Of a DNA stretch of 64,000 nucleotides, positions 58,305 to 64,000 are shown piece after piece. Every line of letters starts with the position of its first letter. Position 1 is the first letter of the stretch. The position numbers were made by a program, and so were the translations under genes. The notes below the pieces were generated by a model. It ran no database searches and was not told the origin of the DNA. It saw only the letters and a list, made by a program, of their open reading frames with translations. The stretch comes from Marmoricola sp. (GTDB taxonomy: Bacteria; Actinomycetota; Actinomycetes; Propionibacteriales; Nocardioidaceae): assembly GCA_025964775.1 (NCBI GenBank), contig JAOPYE010000026.1, forward strand, positions 124,001 through 188,000, read 5' to 3'.

Positions 58305-59648
58305 ATGAACGCACTGAAGGGCTCACTCGCGTCCTTCGTCGGATTCGCGGTCCTGATCGCGCTGCTCGCGATCGGCGTCGGCGGCAACAGCCTGATCCTG
58401 GGCGTCGCCGCGATCGTGATCGCGCTCGGCCTGACCGTGCTGATCGCCGTCGGCCCGGACAACATGGGCATCGGCTTCATGGTGCTCGGCATGCTGATGG
58501 CGCCGATGAACGCGCTCGGTCTGGCCGGCAACATCGACGTCTCCGATGTGTTCTTCGTGCTCGGGTTCGGCCTGCTGATCCCCCGGATGCTCACCCGTGG
58601 GCGGCCGCGCCTGCCACCGCTGTACGTGATCGGCATCGGGATCCTGTTCACCGGCGGCATGATCTCCAGCCTGCTGGCCGCCCAGGTCACCTCGAGCCTC
58701 GTCGGCTTCCTCAAGATCATCCTCGCCACGATGGTTCTCGTCTTCGTGCTCAATCTGCTCCGGCCGAGCGGCAAGCTGCTGGACACGCTCGTGTGGGCCT
58801 ACGTGATCGGCCAGATGATCAGCACTGCCTACGGGATCGTGAGGCACGGCCACACCACGGCCCAGGGGCGGAACGTCGGCCTGACCACCCAACCGAACTT
58901 CCTGGGTCTCGGCGGGCAGATCGCCTTCGCCCTGCTGATCTTCCTGTTCTACCGGGTCAAGCCGCAGAACCGCTGGATCGTCCTCGGTGCGATGGCCGTC
59001 GTCGGCTACTCCGTCGTCGCCAGCGGCAGCCGCGCCAGTCTGCTGTGCTGTGCGTTGGTCATTCTGGCCTGGCCGATCGTCGAACGTTCAGCGATGGCGT
59101 GGTACTGGCTCCTCTCGGGTGCCGCCGTCGCCGTCGTCTCGGCCAACAGCATCCTCGGAGCCCTCGGCCAGACGAACCTGCTCAACCGCCTCAGCGGCAA
59201 TACCAGCGCCCAGTTCTCCGACCAGGCCCGCACCGACCTGCTCCACCAGGGCCTCGACTTGTTCTGGAAACATCCGATCCAGGGCAACGGCTGGAGCAAG
59301 GACACCCTGCTGGCGTTCCACAACGCCTACCTCGAGGTCGCGGTCGGTGGAGGCGTGCTCACCCTCGTCGGTTTCGTCCTGGTGATCGCCGCCATCGTGC
59401 GCCCGCTGTTCCAGCAAGGCACCCCCAACCGGCTGGCCTACGCCGGTCTGTCGTACGCCGCGTTCGGCCTGATCGGCCCGACTCTCTACGACCGGATCGT
59501 GTGGGCCGCACTGTCGCTGATCCTGGTCAGCTACGAGCACACCGTGCCCGAGGACACGCCTGATCCCCTGGCTGCCCGTCGGGCCCGTCCCAGGACCCCG
59601 GGCAGCGAGCTGCGTGGCCCGACCGCCAGTCCGCCGCTGCGCGCCTGA
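58305..59648 (+). CDS. O-antigen ligase/WzyC-like polysaccharide polymerase
   Basis: A 447-residue polytopic protein with about 10-12 helices and the Wzy_C/O-antigen-ligase large loop. The loop motifs are QARTDLLHQGLDLFWKHPIQGNGWSK and LLAFHNAYLEVAVGGG, the latter with the His-Asn pair of the family. It joins polysaccharide repeat units outside the membrane. It follows the tyrosine kinase gene, with ribosome site GGGG near its ATG. The Pro/Arg-rich tail (DPLAARRARPRTPGSELRG) is disordered. Convergent with the next gene. Confidence 0.88.
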   Translation: MNALKGSLASFVGFAVLIALLAIGVGGNSLILGVAAIVIALGLTVLIAVGPDNMGIGFMVLGMLMAPMNALGLAGNIDVSDVFFVLGFGLLIPRMLTRGRPRLPPLYVIGIGILFTGGMISSLLAAQVTSSLVGFLKIILATMVLVFVLNLLRPSGKLLDTLVWAYVIGQMISTAYGIVRHGHTTAQGRNVGLTTQPNFLGLGGQIAFALLIFLFYRVKPQNRWIVLGAMAVVGYSVVASGSRASLLCCALVILAWPIVERSAMAWYWLLSGAAVAVVSANSILGALGQTNLLNRLSGNTSAQFSDQARTDLLHQGLDLFWKHPIQGNGWSKDTLLAFHNAYLEVAVGGGVLTLVGFVLVIAAIVRPLFQQGTPNRLAYAGLSYAAFGLIGPTLYDRIVWAALSLILVSYEHTVPEDTPDPLAARRARPRTPGSELRGPTASPPLRA

Positions 59649-59651
59649 GGC

Positions 59652-60548
59652 TCAGGAAACCGCTGCGCCGACCGCGATCTCGCTGATGTCGGTCGTGTTG
59701 CGGGGGCCCCTGGCCACCGCCAGGATCTCCAGGGTGATCGTTCCCGTCGTGGTACGCGGCGTCCGGATCAGCTGCATCGACCGGTCGGCAGGATTCGGGT
59801 CCAGGGTCTGCTCGACCACGACGCCGTCCGCGAGGGTCCAACGGACCCGGGTGATCCGGTTGTTCTCGGCGTACCGGTCGATGCCGCTGGTCGGGTCGGT
59901 CTTGGCGTAGCCCGGGATCAGGCCGACTTCGTCGACCTGCGTACCAGCCGGGATCCTGATCACCAGCTTCGTCCCGATCGCCGTACCGTCGCAGCGCCAC
60001 GCGGTGTCGATGCGGCCGTCGTAGGTGTTCGCGGCCACGTACCTGACCGGGTGCCCGGCCGAGTCGACCGCAGGCTTCGCGGTGCAGCCGGTGACGACGC
60101 CGCTGATGGCGACCGGTGTCGCCGGGTCCGCAGTGTCGACCGGTCGGGACCCCTGGACGACCTGCCCCGGTTTCGGAGTACGTCGCGACGACGGTGACGG
60201 CGAGTTCGACGGCCCCACGGGCGAGGTCGACCCGGCGCCAGGTCCGCTGGCGGGACTACCACCCGACGAGACCAGCCTGCCGATCCCGAAGGCCCCGGCG
60301 ATGACGAGCAACGCTGCTGCGGCGATCAACGCCGGCAGCCGCCAGCGCGGCTGCGCGTCGTCAGCGCGCTGGGCACGAACCGGCATCGTGACCGGCGTCG
60401 TGAGCTCATCGAGGAGGCTGGAGCCGCCATCAGGTCCGGCGTCGGCCTCCGGAGCCTGCTCGAGGGCGCGCCGGTACGCGTCGCGGTAGGCCGCGGCGAA
60501 CTCCTCGGGCACTTCGGGTGGAGTGTCCGGGTCTTCGATGCCCGACAT
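59652..60548 (-). CDS. Membrane-anchored protein with NADase-type glycan-binding (discoidin-like) domain
   Basis: A 298-residue protein. A cytoplasmic N-terminus (about 1-70) leads to one membrane helix (LPALIAAAALLVIAGAFGIGRLV), a Pro/Ser linker, and a C-terminal jelly-roll domain with ANTYDGRIDTAWRCDGTAIG and EIGLI-type EVGLIPGYAKTDPTSG, ENNRITRVRWTLADG. This is the glycan-binding discoidin-like form often found on zinc-ribbon proteins. It may sense or anchor to cell-surface polysaccharide; its place next to the polymerase gene is suggestive only. ATG 60548 is well placed. Confidence 0.82.
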   Translation of the reverse strand: MSGIEDPDTPPEVPEEFAAAYRDAYRRALEQAPEADAGPDGGSSLLDELTTPVTMPVRAQRADDAQPRWRLPALIAAAALLVIAGAFGIGRLVSSGGSPASGPGAGSTSPVGPSNSPSPSSRRTPKPGQVVQGSRPVDTADPATPVAISGVVTGCTAKPAVDSAGHPVRYVAANTYDGRIDTAWRCDGTAIGTKLVIRIPAGTQVDEVGLIPGYAKTDPTSGIDRYAENNRITRVRWTLADGVVVEQTLDPNPADRSMQLIRTPRTTTGTITLEILAVARGPRNTTDISEIAVGAAVS

Positions 60549-60623
60549 GGGTCCGGAGCCTACCCAAGCGACCGAGCGCCCGCGCGGGGTACTGCGGCAG
60601 TCGAGGAATGCCCGGGGAGGGTG

Positions 60624-60651
60624 TTGCACGGTGTCTGTACTGGCTTAGTAT
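60624..60651 (+). promoter_or_regulatory. Promoter of the zinc-ribbon methyltransferase gene
   Basis: TTGCAC (60624-60629), 16-nt spacer, TAGTAT (60646-60651): a near-canonical SigA-type promoter about 60 bp upstream of the start codon at 60713. Confidence 0.65.
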
Positions 60652-60712
60652 GAACTGTCCGAGTTTGGCGCGGACAAGGCTTACGGGGGCCAATCTACGC
60701 AGGAGTTCCGGC

Positions 60713-61654
60713 GTGACTGCTTCCACGATCCCCGCACAGTCCTTCCCAGCCCCGGAGCCGGGACAGGGCGCAGCGCGCGCCTGCGCGGCCTGCGGGTCGG
60801 CCCAGTTGGTCCACCACCGGGCCTCGCGGAGGACCGGTCGAAGCGTGCTGTCCTGCCGGGCGTGCGGGCTGCGCGCCTGGGCCGAACGCGCGACGTTCCG
60901 GCACGACCTCGAAGACCCTGCCGGGGCCCTCACCTTCGACTACGACGGCTACGTCAACGGCAAGCGCGAGGGAACCGCGCAGAGCGCCTGGCAGGAGGCG
61001 CTCGACATCCTGGCCGGCGAGCTCGCCGGTCGTCCCGGCCTCAACCTGTTCGACGTGGGCGCGGGCGACGGCGAGTTCCTCGACCTGGCACGGCAGCGCG
61101 GGTTCTCGGTCAGCGGGAACGAGCTCCACGCGGGCGCCGTCGACATCGCCCGGAGCCGGTACGGCGTGGACCTGATGCTCGGCGAGCTGCGGGACCTCGG
61201 CCTGGCCGACGCCTACGACGCCGTGACGATGTGGTGCGTCCTGGCTCACGTCGAGGACGTCGACGAGCTCCTCACCGACAGCTTCCGCCTGCTCAAGCCG
61301 GGCGGGATCCTCTACCTGCAGACCCCTCGCTGGACCCGGGCCGACGGATTGGCCCTCGGCGCGATGGCGGCCTCCGGGGGCCGGGTCACCCGGATCGTGG
61401 ACCGCAGGGTGGCCGAACACCACTGGCAGCTCCACACGGCGCGCAGCATGCGAGCGCTGCTCGGGCGCCACGGTTTCAGCGACGTGCTCGCGATCCCCAA
61501 GGCGCGCTACAGCCTGAAGTCGGCCTCCTACCTGGCCTCGCTCGGGATGCCCGACGGGCTCGCCCGGGCCGGTGGCCGCGCGATGGATGCCGCGATCAAG
61601 CACGGACCGGTTCCGCGGATCGTCCTGGACGTCTTCGCGCGCAAGCCGGAGTGA
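60713..61654 (+). CDS. SAM-dependent methyltransferase with N-terminal zinc ribbon
   Basis: A 313-residue class I methyltransferase. Four cysteines (Cys24, Cys27, Cys48, Cys51 in CAAC and CRAC) form a zinc ribbon as in C-methyltransferases of sugar or polyketide pathways. The SAM motif is LNLFDVGAGDGEFLDLA, followed by NELHAGAVDIARSRY and the post-motif LLKPGGILYLQTPRW. AGGAG lies 7 nt before GTG 60713. Because of the neighbouring polysaccharide genes, a sugar acceptor is a possible guess, not shown. The gene ends in an 11-bp tandem repeat. Confidence 0.88.
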   Translation: MTASTIPAQSFPAPEPGQGAARACAACGSAQLVHHRASRRTGRSVLSCRACGLRAWAERATFRHDLEDPAGALTFDYDGYVNGKREGTAQSAWQEALDILAGELAGRPGLNLFDVGAGDGEFLDLARQRGFSVSGNELHAGAVDIARSRYGVDLMLGELRDLGLADAYDAVTMWCVLAHVEDVDELLTDSFRLLKPGGILYLQTPRWTRADGLALGAMAASGGRVTRIVDRRVAEHHWQLHTARSMRALLGRHGFSDVLAIPKARYSLKSASYLASLGMPDGLARAGGRAMDAAIKHGPVPRIVLDVFARKPE

Positions 61655-61689
61655 CCCCGGAGTGACCCCGGAATGACCCTGGAATGACT
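61646..61689. repeat. Four-unit 11-bp tandem repeat at the end of the methyltransferase gene
   Basis: Units CCGGAGTGACC, CCGGAGTGACC, CCGGAATGACC and CTGGAATGACT follow each other; the first contains the stop codon of the methyltransferase gene. Probably slippage expansion near a stop codon. Confidence 0.7.
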
Positions 61690-61694
61690 CGGGA

Positions 61695-61735
61695 GGGACG
61701 AATGACCCGCCACCGGCAGACGGGCCATTCGTTCC
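61695..61735. terminator. Terminator after the methyltransferase gene
   Basis: GGGACGAATGACCCG (61695-61709) and CGGGCCATTCGTTCC (61721-61735) pair over 13 of 15 positions around an 11-nt loop. It lies just after the tandem repeat. Confidence 0.75.
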
Positions 61736-61776
61736 TGCCTGCACTGCGGTCCCGAGCACCTCGGGTCAGAACGGCA

Positions 61777-61809
61777 TCGCCCCCGCGGTCGTGATGACCG
61801 CAGGGGCGA
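61777..61809. terminator. Terminator of the cysA-sseC operon
   Basis: TCGCCCCCGCGGTC (61777-61790) and GACCGCAGGGGCGA (61796-61809) pair with one mismatch and a 5-nt loop. It sits 18 bp past the DUF1416 gene's stop on the minus strand. Confidence 0.8.
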
Positions 61810-61826
61810 CGTGGTTGCGCTTCTGC

Positions 61827-62123
61827 CTACAGGGCGATCTCGACCTCGGCGACGACGCCCTTGGCCGCCGTCACGACGGTGTCGACCGGCTCGCTCTGGG
61901 GCGCCAGCGTCCGCAGGGTCCACTCACCGGGTCCGGCGAAGAACCGGAAGTGTCCGGTCGCCGAGGTGGGAACCTCGGCGGTGAACTCACCGGTGCGGTC
62001 GAGCAGACGGACGTAGGCGTTGCCCACGGCGTCCTCGCCCCGGAGCACCTGACCCTGGATGATGGCCTCCTTGGCGACATCCACCCCGTCCAGCGACAGA
62101 CCGCCCTTGACCGCGCCGCACAT
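61827..62123 (-). CDS. sseC: DUF1416 protein (SseC family)
   Basis: A 98-residue protein of the DUF1416 family, called SseC in mycobacteria and always found after the cysA-type thiosulfate sulfurtransferase. It begins MCGAVKGGLSLDGVDVAKE, with a conserved Cys at residue 2, and ends with a beta-sandwich (FFAGPGEWTLRTLAPQSEPV). It probably helps or stabilises the sulfurtransferase; its exact role is not established. ATG 62123 overlaps the sulfurtransferase stop (TGATG), so translation is coupled. Confidence 0.92.
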   Translation of the reverse strand: MCGAVKGGLSLDGVDVAKEAIIQGQVLRGEDAVGNAYVRLLDRTGEFTAEVPTSATGHFRFFAGPGEWTLRTLAPQSEPVDTVVTAAKGVVAEVEIAL

Positions 62124-62971
62124 CAGGCGACGCCCGGCTCGTCACCGAGGGCGACCGGTACGCCGACCAGGGAGCCGTACTCGGTCCACGAGCCGTCGTA
62201 GTTCTTGACGTTCTCCTGGCCCAGCAGCTCCTTGAGGACGAACCAGGTGTGGCTCGAGCGCTCACCGATGCGGCAGTAGGCGATCGTGTCCTTGGACCAG
62301 TCGACGCCGGCCTCGGTGTAGATCTCCTTCAGCTCCTCGTCGCTGCGGAACGTGCCGTCGTCGTTCGCTGCCTTGCTCCACGGAACGCTGGCAGCCGTCG
62401 GGATGTGACCCGCGCGCTGGGCCTGCTCCTGCGGGAGGTGGGCCGGAGCGAGCAGGCGACCGGCGTACTCGTCGGGGCTGCGCACGTCGACCAGGTTCTG
62501 GGCGCCGATCGCGGCCACGACCTCGTCGCGGAACGCTCGGATCGTGCCGTCCTGCTCACTCGCGGTGTAGGAGGTCGGCTCCAGCTTGACGGTCTCGTCA
62601 CTCAGCTCGCGGGCGTCGAGCTCCCACTTCTTGCGGCCCCCGTCCAGGAGCTTGACGTCGGTGTGGCCGTAGAGCTTGAAGTACCAGTAGGCGTAGGCGG
62701 CGAACCAGTTGTTGTTGCCGCCGTACAGCACGACGGTGCTGTCGTTGCTGACGCCCTTGTCCGACAGCAGGGCCTCGAACTGGGCCTTGTTGACGAAGTC
62801 GCGGCGGACCTGGTCCTGCAGATCGGTCGTCCAGTCGAGCTTGATCGCGCCACGGATGTGGCTGCGTTCGTACGCCGAGGTGTCCTCGTCGACCTCGATG
62901 AGGACGATCGACGGATCGTCGAGTCGTTCGGAGACCCAGTCGGCGCTGACGAGTGCTGATTCGCGGCTCAT
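62123..62971 (-). CDS. cysA: Thiosulfate sulfurtransferase (CysA-type rhodanese)
   Basis: A 282-residue double-rhodanese protein. The inactive N-terminal domain (VSADWVSERLDDPSIVLIEVDED) is followed by the active C-terminal domain with AYCRIGERSSHTWFVLKELLG, where Cys233 in the CRIGERS loop carries the persulfide. The name cysA is used for this family in mycobacteria and differs from the E. coli sulfate ATPase. Activity transfers sulfur from thiosulfate to acceptors such as cyanide or thiols. ATG 62971 overlaps the DUF4395 gene stop. It is part of a cysteine-regulated operon with a leader ORF upstream. Confidence 0.95.
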   Translation of the reverse strand: MSRESALVSADWVSERLDDPSIVLIEVDEDTSAYERSHIRGAIKLDWTTDLQDQVRRDFVNKAQFEALLSDKGVSNDSTVVLYGGNNNWFAAYAYWYFKLYGHTDVKLLDGGRKKWELDARELSDETVKLEPTSYTASEQDGTIRAFRDEVVAAIGAQNLVDVRSPDEYAGRLLAPAHLPQEQAQRAGHIPTAASVPWSKAANDDGTFRSDEELKEIYTEAGVDWSKDTIAYCRIGERSSHTWFVLKELLGQENVKNYDGSWTEYGSLVGVPVALGDEPGVA

Positions 62972-63471
62972 GCGGTTACTTCTTCCTTGTTTGCTTGTGG
63001 ATTGGTGGAGTCATGGGTGGTGGCGGGGTGGTTCGTGGAGCGTGCCGACAGGCGCTTGATCAGCAGGTACAGCTCACAGCCGAGGCAGTAGCCGAAGACC
63101 GAGTTGAGGAAGGCCGCCGCCAGCGCGAAGCCGGCTGCGATCTGGCCGACCAGCGTGGCGCCAGCGACCAGGGAGACCAGGGCCGTGAGGCTGAACAGCA
63201 GACCGACCGCCTGGGCGAAGCGCGGCGGCTGCGGGTCCTCGAGGTGCGAGGGTGCGGCCAGGCGCGGGCGGATCAGACTGCGGAACACGTACGCGGTCGG
63301 CGTGTACTGCACCCCGAGGCCGGCTCCGATCGTGAAGAACACGGTCTGGATCGCAACCAGCACCGTTGCTGTCGTCGACGGCGCCGTGAGCACGGCGGCG
63401 AAGAGGACGAGCGTCACGCCGGCAGTGAACCGCGGGCCTCGCGGGTCGAGCTGCTGGGTTGTCCTGCTCAT
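62968..63471 (-). CDS. DUF4395 integral membrane protein
   Basis: A 167-residue membrane protein with about four helices (FTAGVTLVLFAAVLTA; TVLVAIQTVFFTIGAGLG; LLFSLTALVSLVAGATLVG; AGFALAAAFLNSVFGYC) and a CLGC motif in FGYCLGCELYLLIKRL near residue 132. DUF4395 proteins often lie in thiosulfate sulfurtransferase operons and may carry electrons or sulfur across the membrane; the CxxC is a possible redox site. AGGAG precedes ATG 63471. It is the first structural gene of the operon and its translation may be affected by the leader ORF. Confidence 0.9.
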   Translation of the reverse strand: MSRTTQQLDPRGPRFTAGVTLVLFAAVLTAPSTTATVLVAIQTVFFTIGAGLGVQYTPTAYVFRSLIRPRLAAPSHLEDPQPPRFAQAVGLLFSLTALVSLVAGATLVGQIAAGFALAAAFLNSVFGYCLGCELYLLIKRLSARSTNHPATTHDSTNPQANKEEVTA

Positions 63472-63515
63472 GGTGGCTCCTGGTGGTCCTGGTGTCCGGA
63501 TGATGTCGGCAGGCG

Positions 63516-63615
63516 CGGGACGCGAGGGCGCAGCGGATCGAGGCGATCACGCAGGCCGGTCAGACCCGGACGACGACCGCAGCACGGTCGGGTCACACGA
63601 GGCTGGGGCGTCCCG
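63516..63615. promoter_or_regulatory. Long-range pairing in the cysA operon leader
   Basis: On the minus-strand mRNA, the eight bases just after the leader ORF stop (CGGGACGC, complement at 63608-63615) can pair with GCGTCCCG 85 nt downstream (complement at 63516-63523). A shorter CGACCG/CGGTCG hairpin and a CCGG/CCGG hairpin fall between. This could act in attenuation; it is a prediction by eye. The remaining leader from 63472 to 63515 holds no gene. Confidence 0.45.
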
Positions 63616-63693
63616 TCAGGACATTCGACACAGCGACGAGTGCACGCGGCAGTGGTCCACTGCGCGGCGCTTGGTCAGCATGGTCGAGAACAT
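63616..63693 (-). CDS. Cysteine-containing leader peptide, likely attenuator
   Basis: A 25-codon ORF, MFSTMLTKRRAVDHCRVHSS followed by LCRMS, with Cys at positions 15 and 22 and a TGA at 63616-63618. It matches the short putative leader peptides (MLTKRRAVDxxRVxSxLCR type) widespread upstream of sulfur genes in actinobacteria. TACGCT ends 7 nt before ATG 63693 (63701-63706), so it is probably leaderless. In mycobacteria, such Cys-rich leaders mediate cysteine-responsive attenuation of downstream sulfur operons. Here it lies 145 bp ahead of DUF4395-cysA-sseC on the same strand. A second ATG (63681) starts at MLTKRR. Confidence 0.85.
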   Translation of the reverse strand: MFSTMLTKRRAVDHCRVHSSLCRMS

Positions 63694-63735
63694 GCTGCAA
63701 AGCGTAGGGGGTACCCGGGAGCGGGTGGAAACGTT

Positions 63736-63754
63736 CATCCCATATCGTGGGATG
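63736..63754. promoter_or_regulatory. CATCCCA-N5-TGGGATG inverted repeat upstream of the leader ORF
   Basis: Two perfect 7-bp arms lie 43-61 bp upstream of the predicted transcription start of the sulfur operon, a usual place for an activator or repressor site. The regulator is not known. Confidence 0.5.
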
Positions 63755-63761
63755 CACGTCC

Positions 63762-63781
63762 GTGATCTGAGATCAGATCAC
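63762..63781. terminator. Hairpin downstream of the glycosyltransferase gene
   Basis: GTGATCTGA and TCAGATCAC (63762-63770 and 63773-63781) are perfect complements separated by 2 bp, starting at the glycosyltransferase stop codon. It is nested within the wider CGTGGGAT/ATCCCACG pair (63746-63753 and 63783-63790), so it can form a long stem that may end the glycosyltransferase transcript. Confidence 0.55.
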
Positions 63782-64000
63782 GATCCCACGCGGGTGAGGA
63801 TCGCTTCGAAACGGTCCGCGCAGCCGTCCAGGGCGAACTCACGCTCGGCCAGGGCCCGGGACTGCTTGCCGAGCCGGGCTCGCTCCTCGTCGTCGTCGAG
63901 AACGCCGCAGACCCAGTCTGCGGCGGCTGGCAGCGACCCGCTGTTCGGTGGCAGCACCAGGCCGTCCACGGCACCCACGAGCGTCGAAGCGAGGTTCTCG
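63778..64000 (-). CDS. GT4-type glycosyltransferase, C-terminal end (partial)
   Basis: The last 73 codons of a gene that continues past the right edge. GLVLPPNSGSLPAAADWVCGVLDDDEERARLGKQSRALAEREFALDGCADRFEAIL is the typical end of GT4 enzymes (key parts: GLVLPP, the Leu-Asp-Asp-Asp acidic turn, REFALD, ADRFEAIL). The donor-site EX7E motif lies outside the window. It probably belongs to a cell-wall or polysaccharide pathway. The sequence upstream of its first visible codon is unavailable. Confidence 0.78.
   Translation of the reverse strand, partial: ENLASTLVGAVDGLVLPPNSGSLPAAADWVCGVLDDDEERARLGKQSRALAEREFALDGCADRFEAILTRVGS

Noticed and set aside
61646..61735. Possible CRISPR-like array
   Set aside because: The repeats are contiguous 11-bp units with no spacers, and no cas gene lies in the window.

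Overview
The window is a high-GC, gene-dense actinobacterial chromosome segment. It most resembles the Nocardioidaceae (Nocardioides-like); this rests on gene content, gene order and repeat style, not on a marker gene. Supporting evidence is mycothiol glycosyltransferase MshA, CarD, the PhoU/SenX3/RegX3 system, an HbhA-like protein beside a DUF2516 gene and an XRE regulator, a mycobacterium-like block carD / ispD-like / ispF / cysS / rlmB, and at least five intergenic copies of a palindromic element ending in GGTTTCGA and CTCAACCACC. Many genes carry a TANNNT hexamer 6-7 nt before the start codon, the hallmark of leaderless transcription common in this phylum.

Left part (1-14.55 kb) looks accessory. 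A minus-strand set (six-TM protein, orphan oxidase subunit III and IV homologues, acyl-CoA synthetase) diverges from a phytoene-desaturase-like flavoprotein and a SURF1 homologue. Facing them is a tight six-gene minus-strand operon (AveC-like membrane protein, two lipocalin-like proteins, an aminoglycoside-phosphotransferase-fold protein, a second six-TM protein, a second phytoene-desaturase-like flavoprotein). A divergent TetR regulator sits over arrays of TGAAW/WTTCA half-sites. A second TetR gene diverges from an F420-type LLM oxidoreductase and another phosphotransferase-fold protein. The pairing of a six-TM protein with a desaturase-like flavoprotein occurs twice, suggesting redox chemistry on a hydrophobic (terpenoid, steroid or lipid) substrate; the substrate is unknown. 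A tRNA-Thr(UGU) marks the right edge.

Middle part (14.7-43.3 kb) is mostly housekeeping: a GH13 glycosidase, Rrf2 regulator, rlmB, cysS, secreted C39-like peptidase, SDR with a missing catalytic Tyr, membrane-fused molybdopterin oxidoreductase, ispF / hydrolase / ispD, a degenerate IspD-like protein in the ancestral ispD place next to carD, a UbiA-family protein, LpqE-like lipoprotein, gpmA, phoU with a PHO-box, senX3-regX3, sirtuin, DMT permease, YbjN-like protein, mshA, cell-wall amidase, low-Mr tyrosine phosphatase, typA, a lipoprotein, an exopolysaccharide initiating sugar transferase, and the DUF2516 / HbhA-like / XRE group.

Right part (43.4-64 kb) is rich in sulfur genes: cysC (with a degenerate ATP-sulfurylase-like N-terminus), a TauE/SafE permease, cysD-cysN, a DsrE-like protein, and a DUF4395-cysA-sseC operon preceded by a 25-codon cysteine-containing leader ORF that looks like an attenuator. 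Also present are manA, a YgfZ-like folate protein, a PKD-domain secreted protein, a Fur regulator with a nitrobindin-like protein, a BKACE enzyme, a polysaccharide tyrosine kinase with an O-antigen-ligase-like polymerase, a zinc-ribbon methyltransferase, and the end of a glycosyltransferase cut by the window edge.
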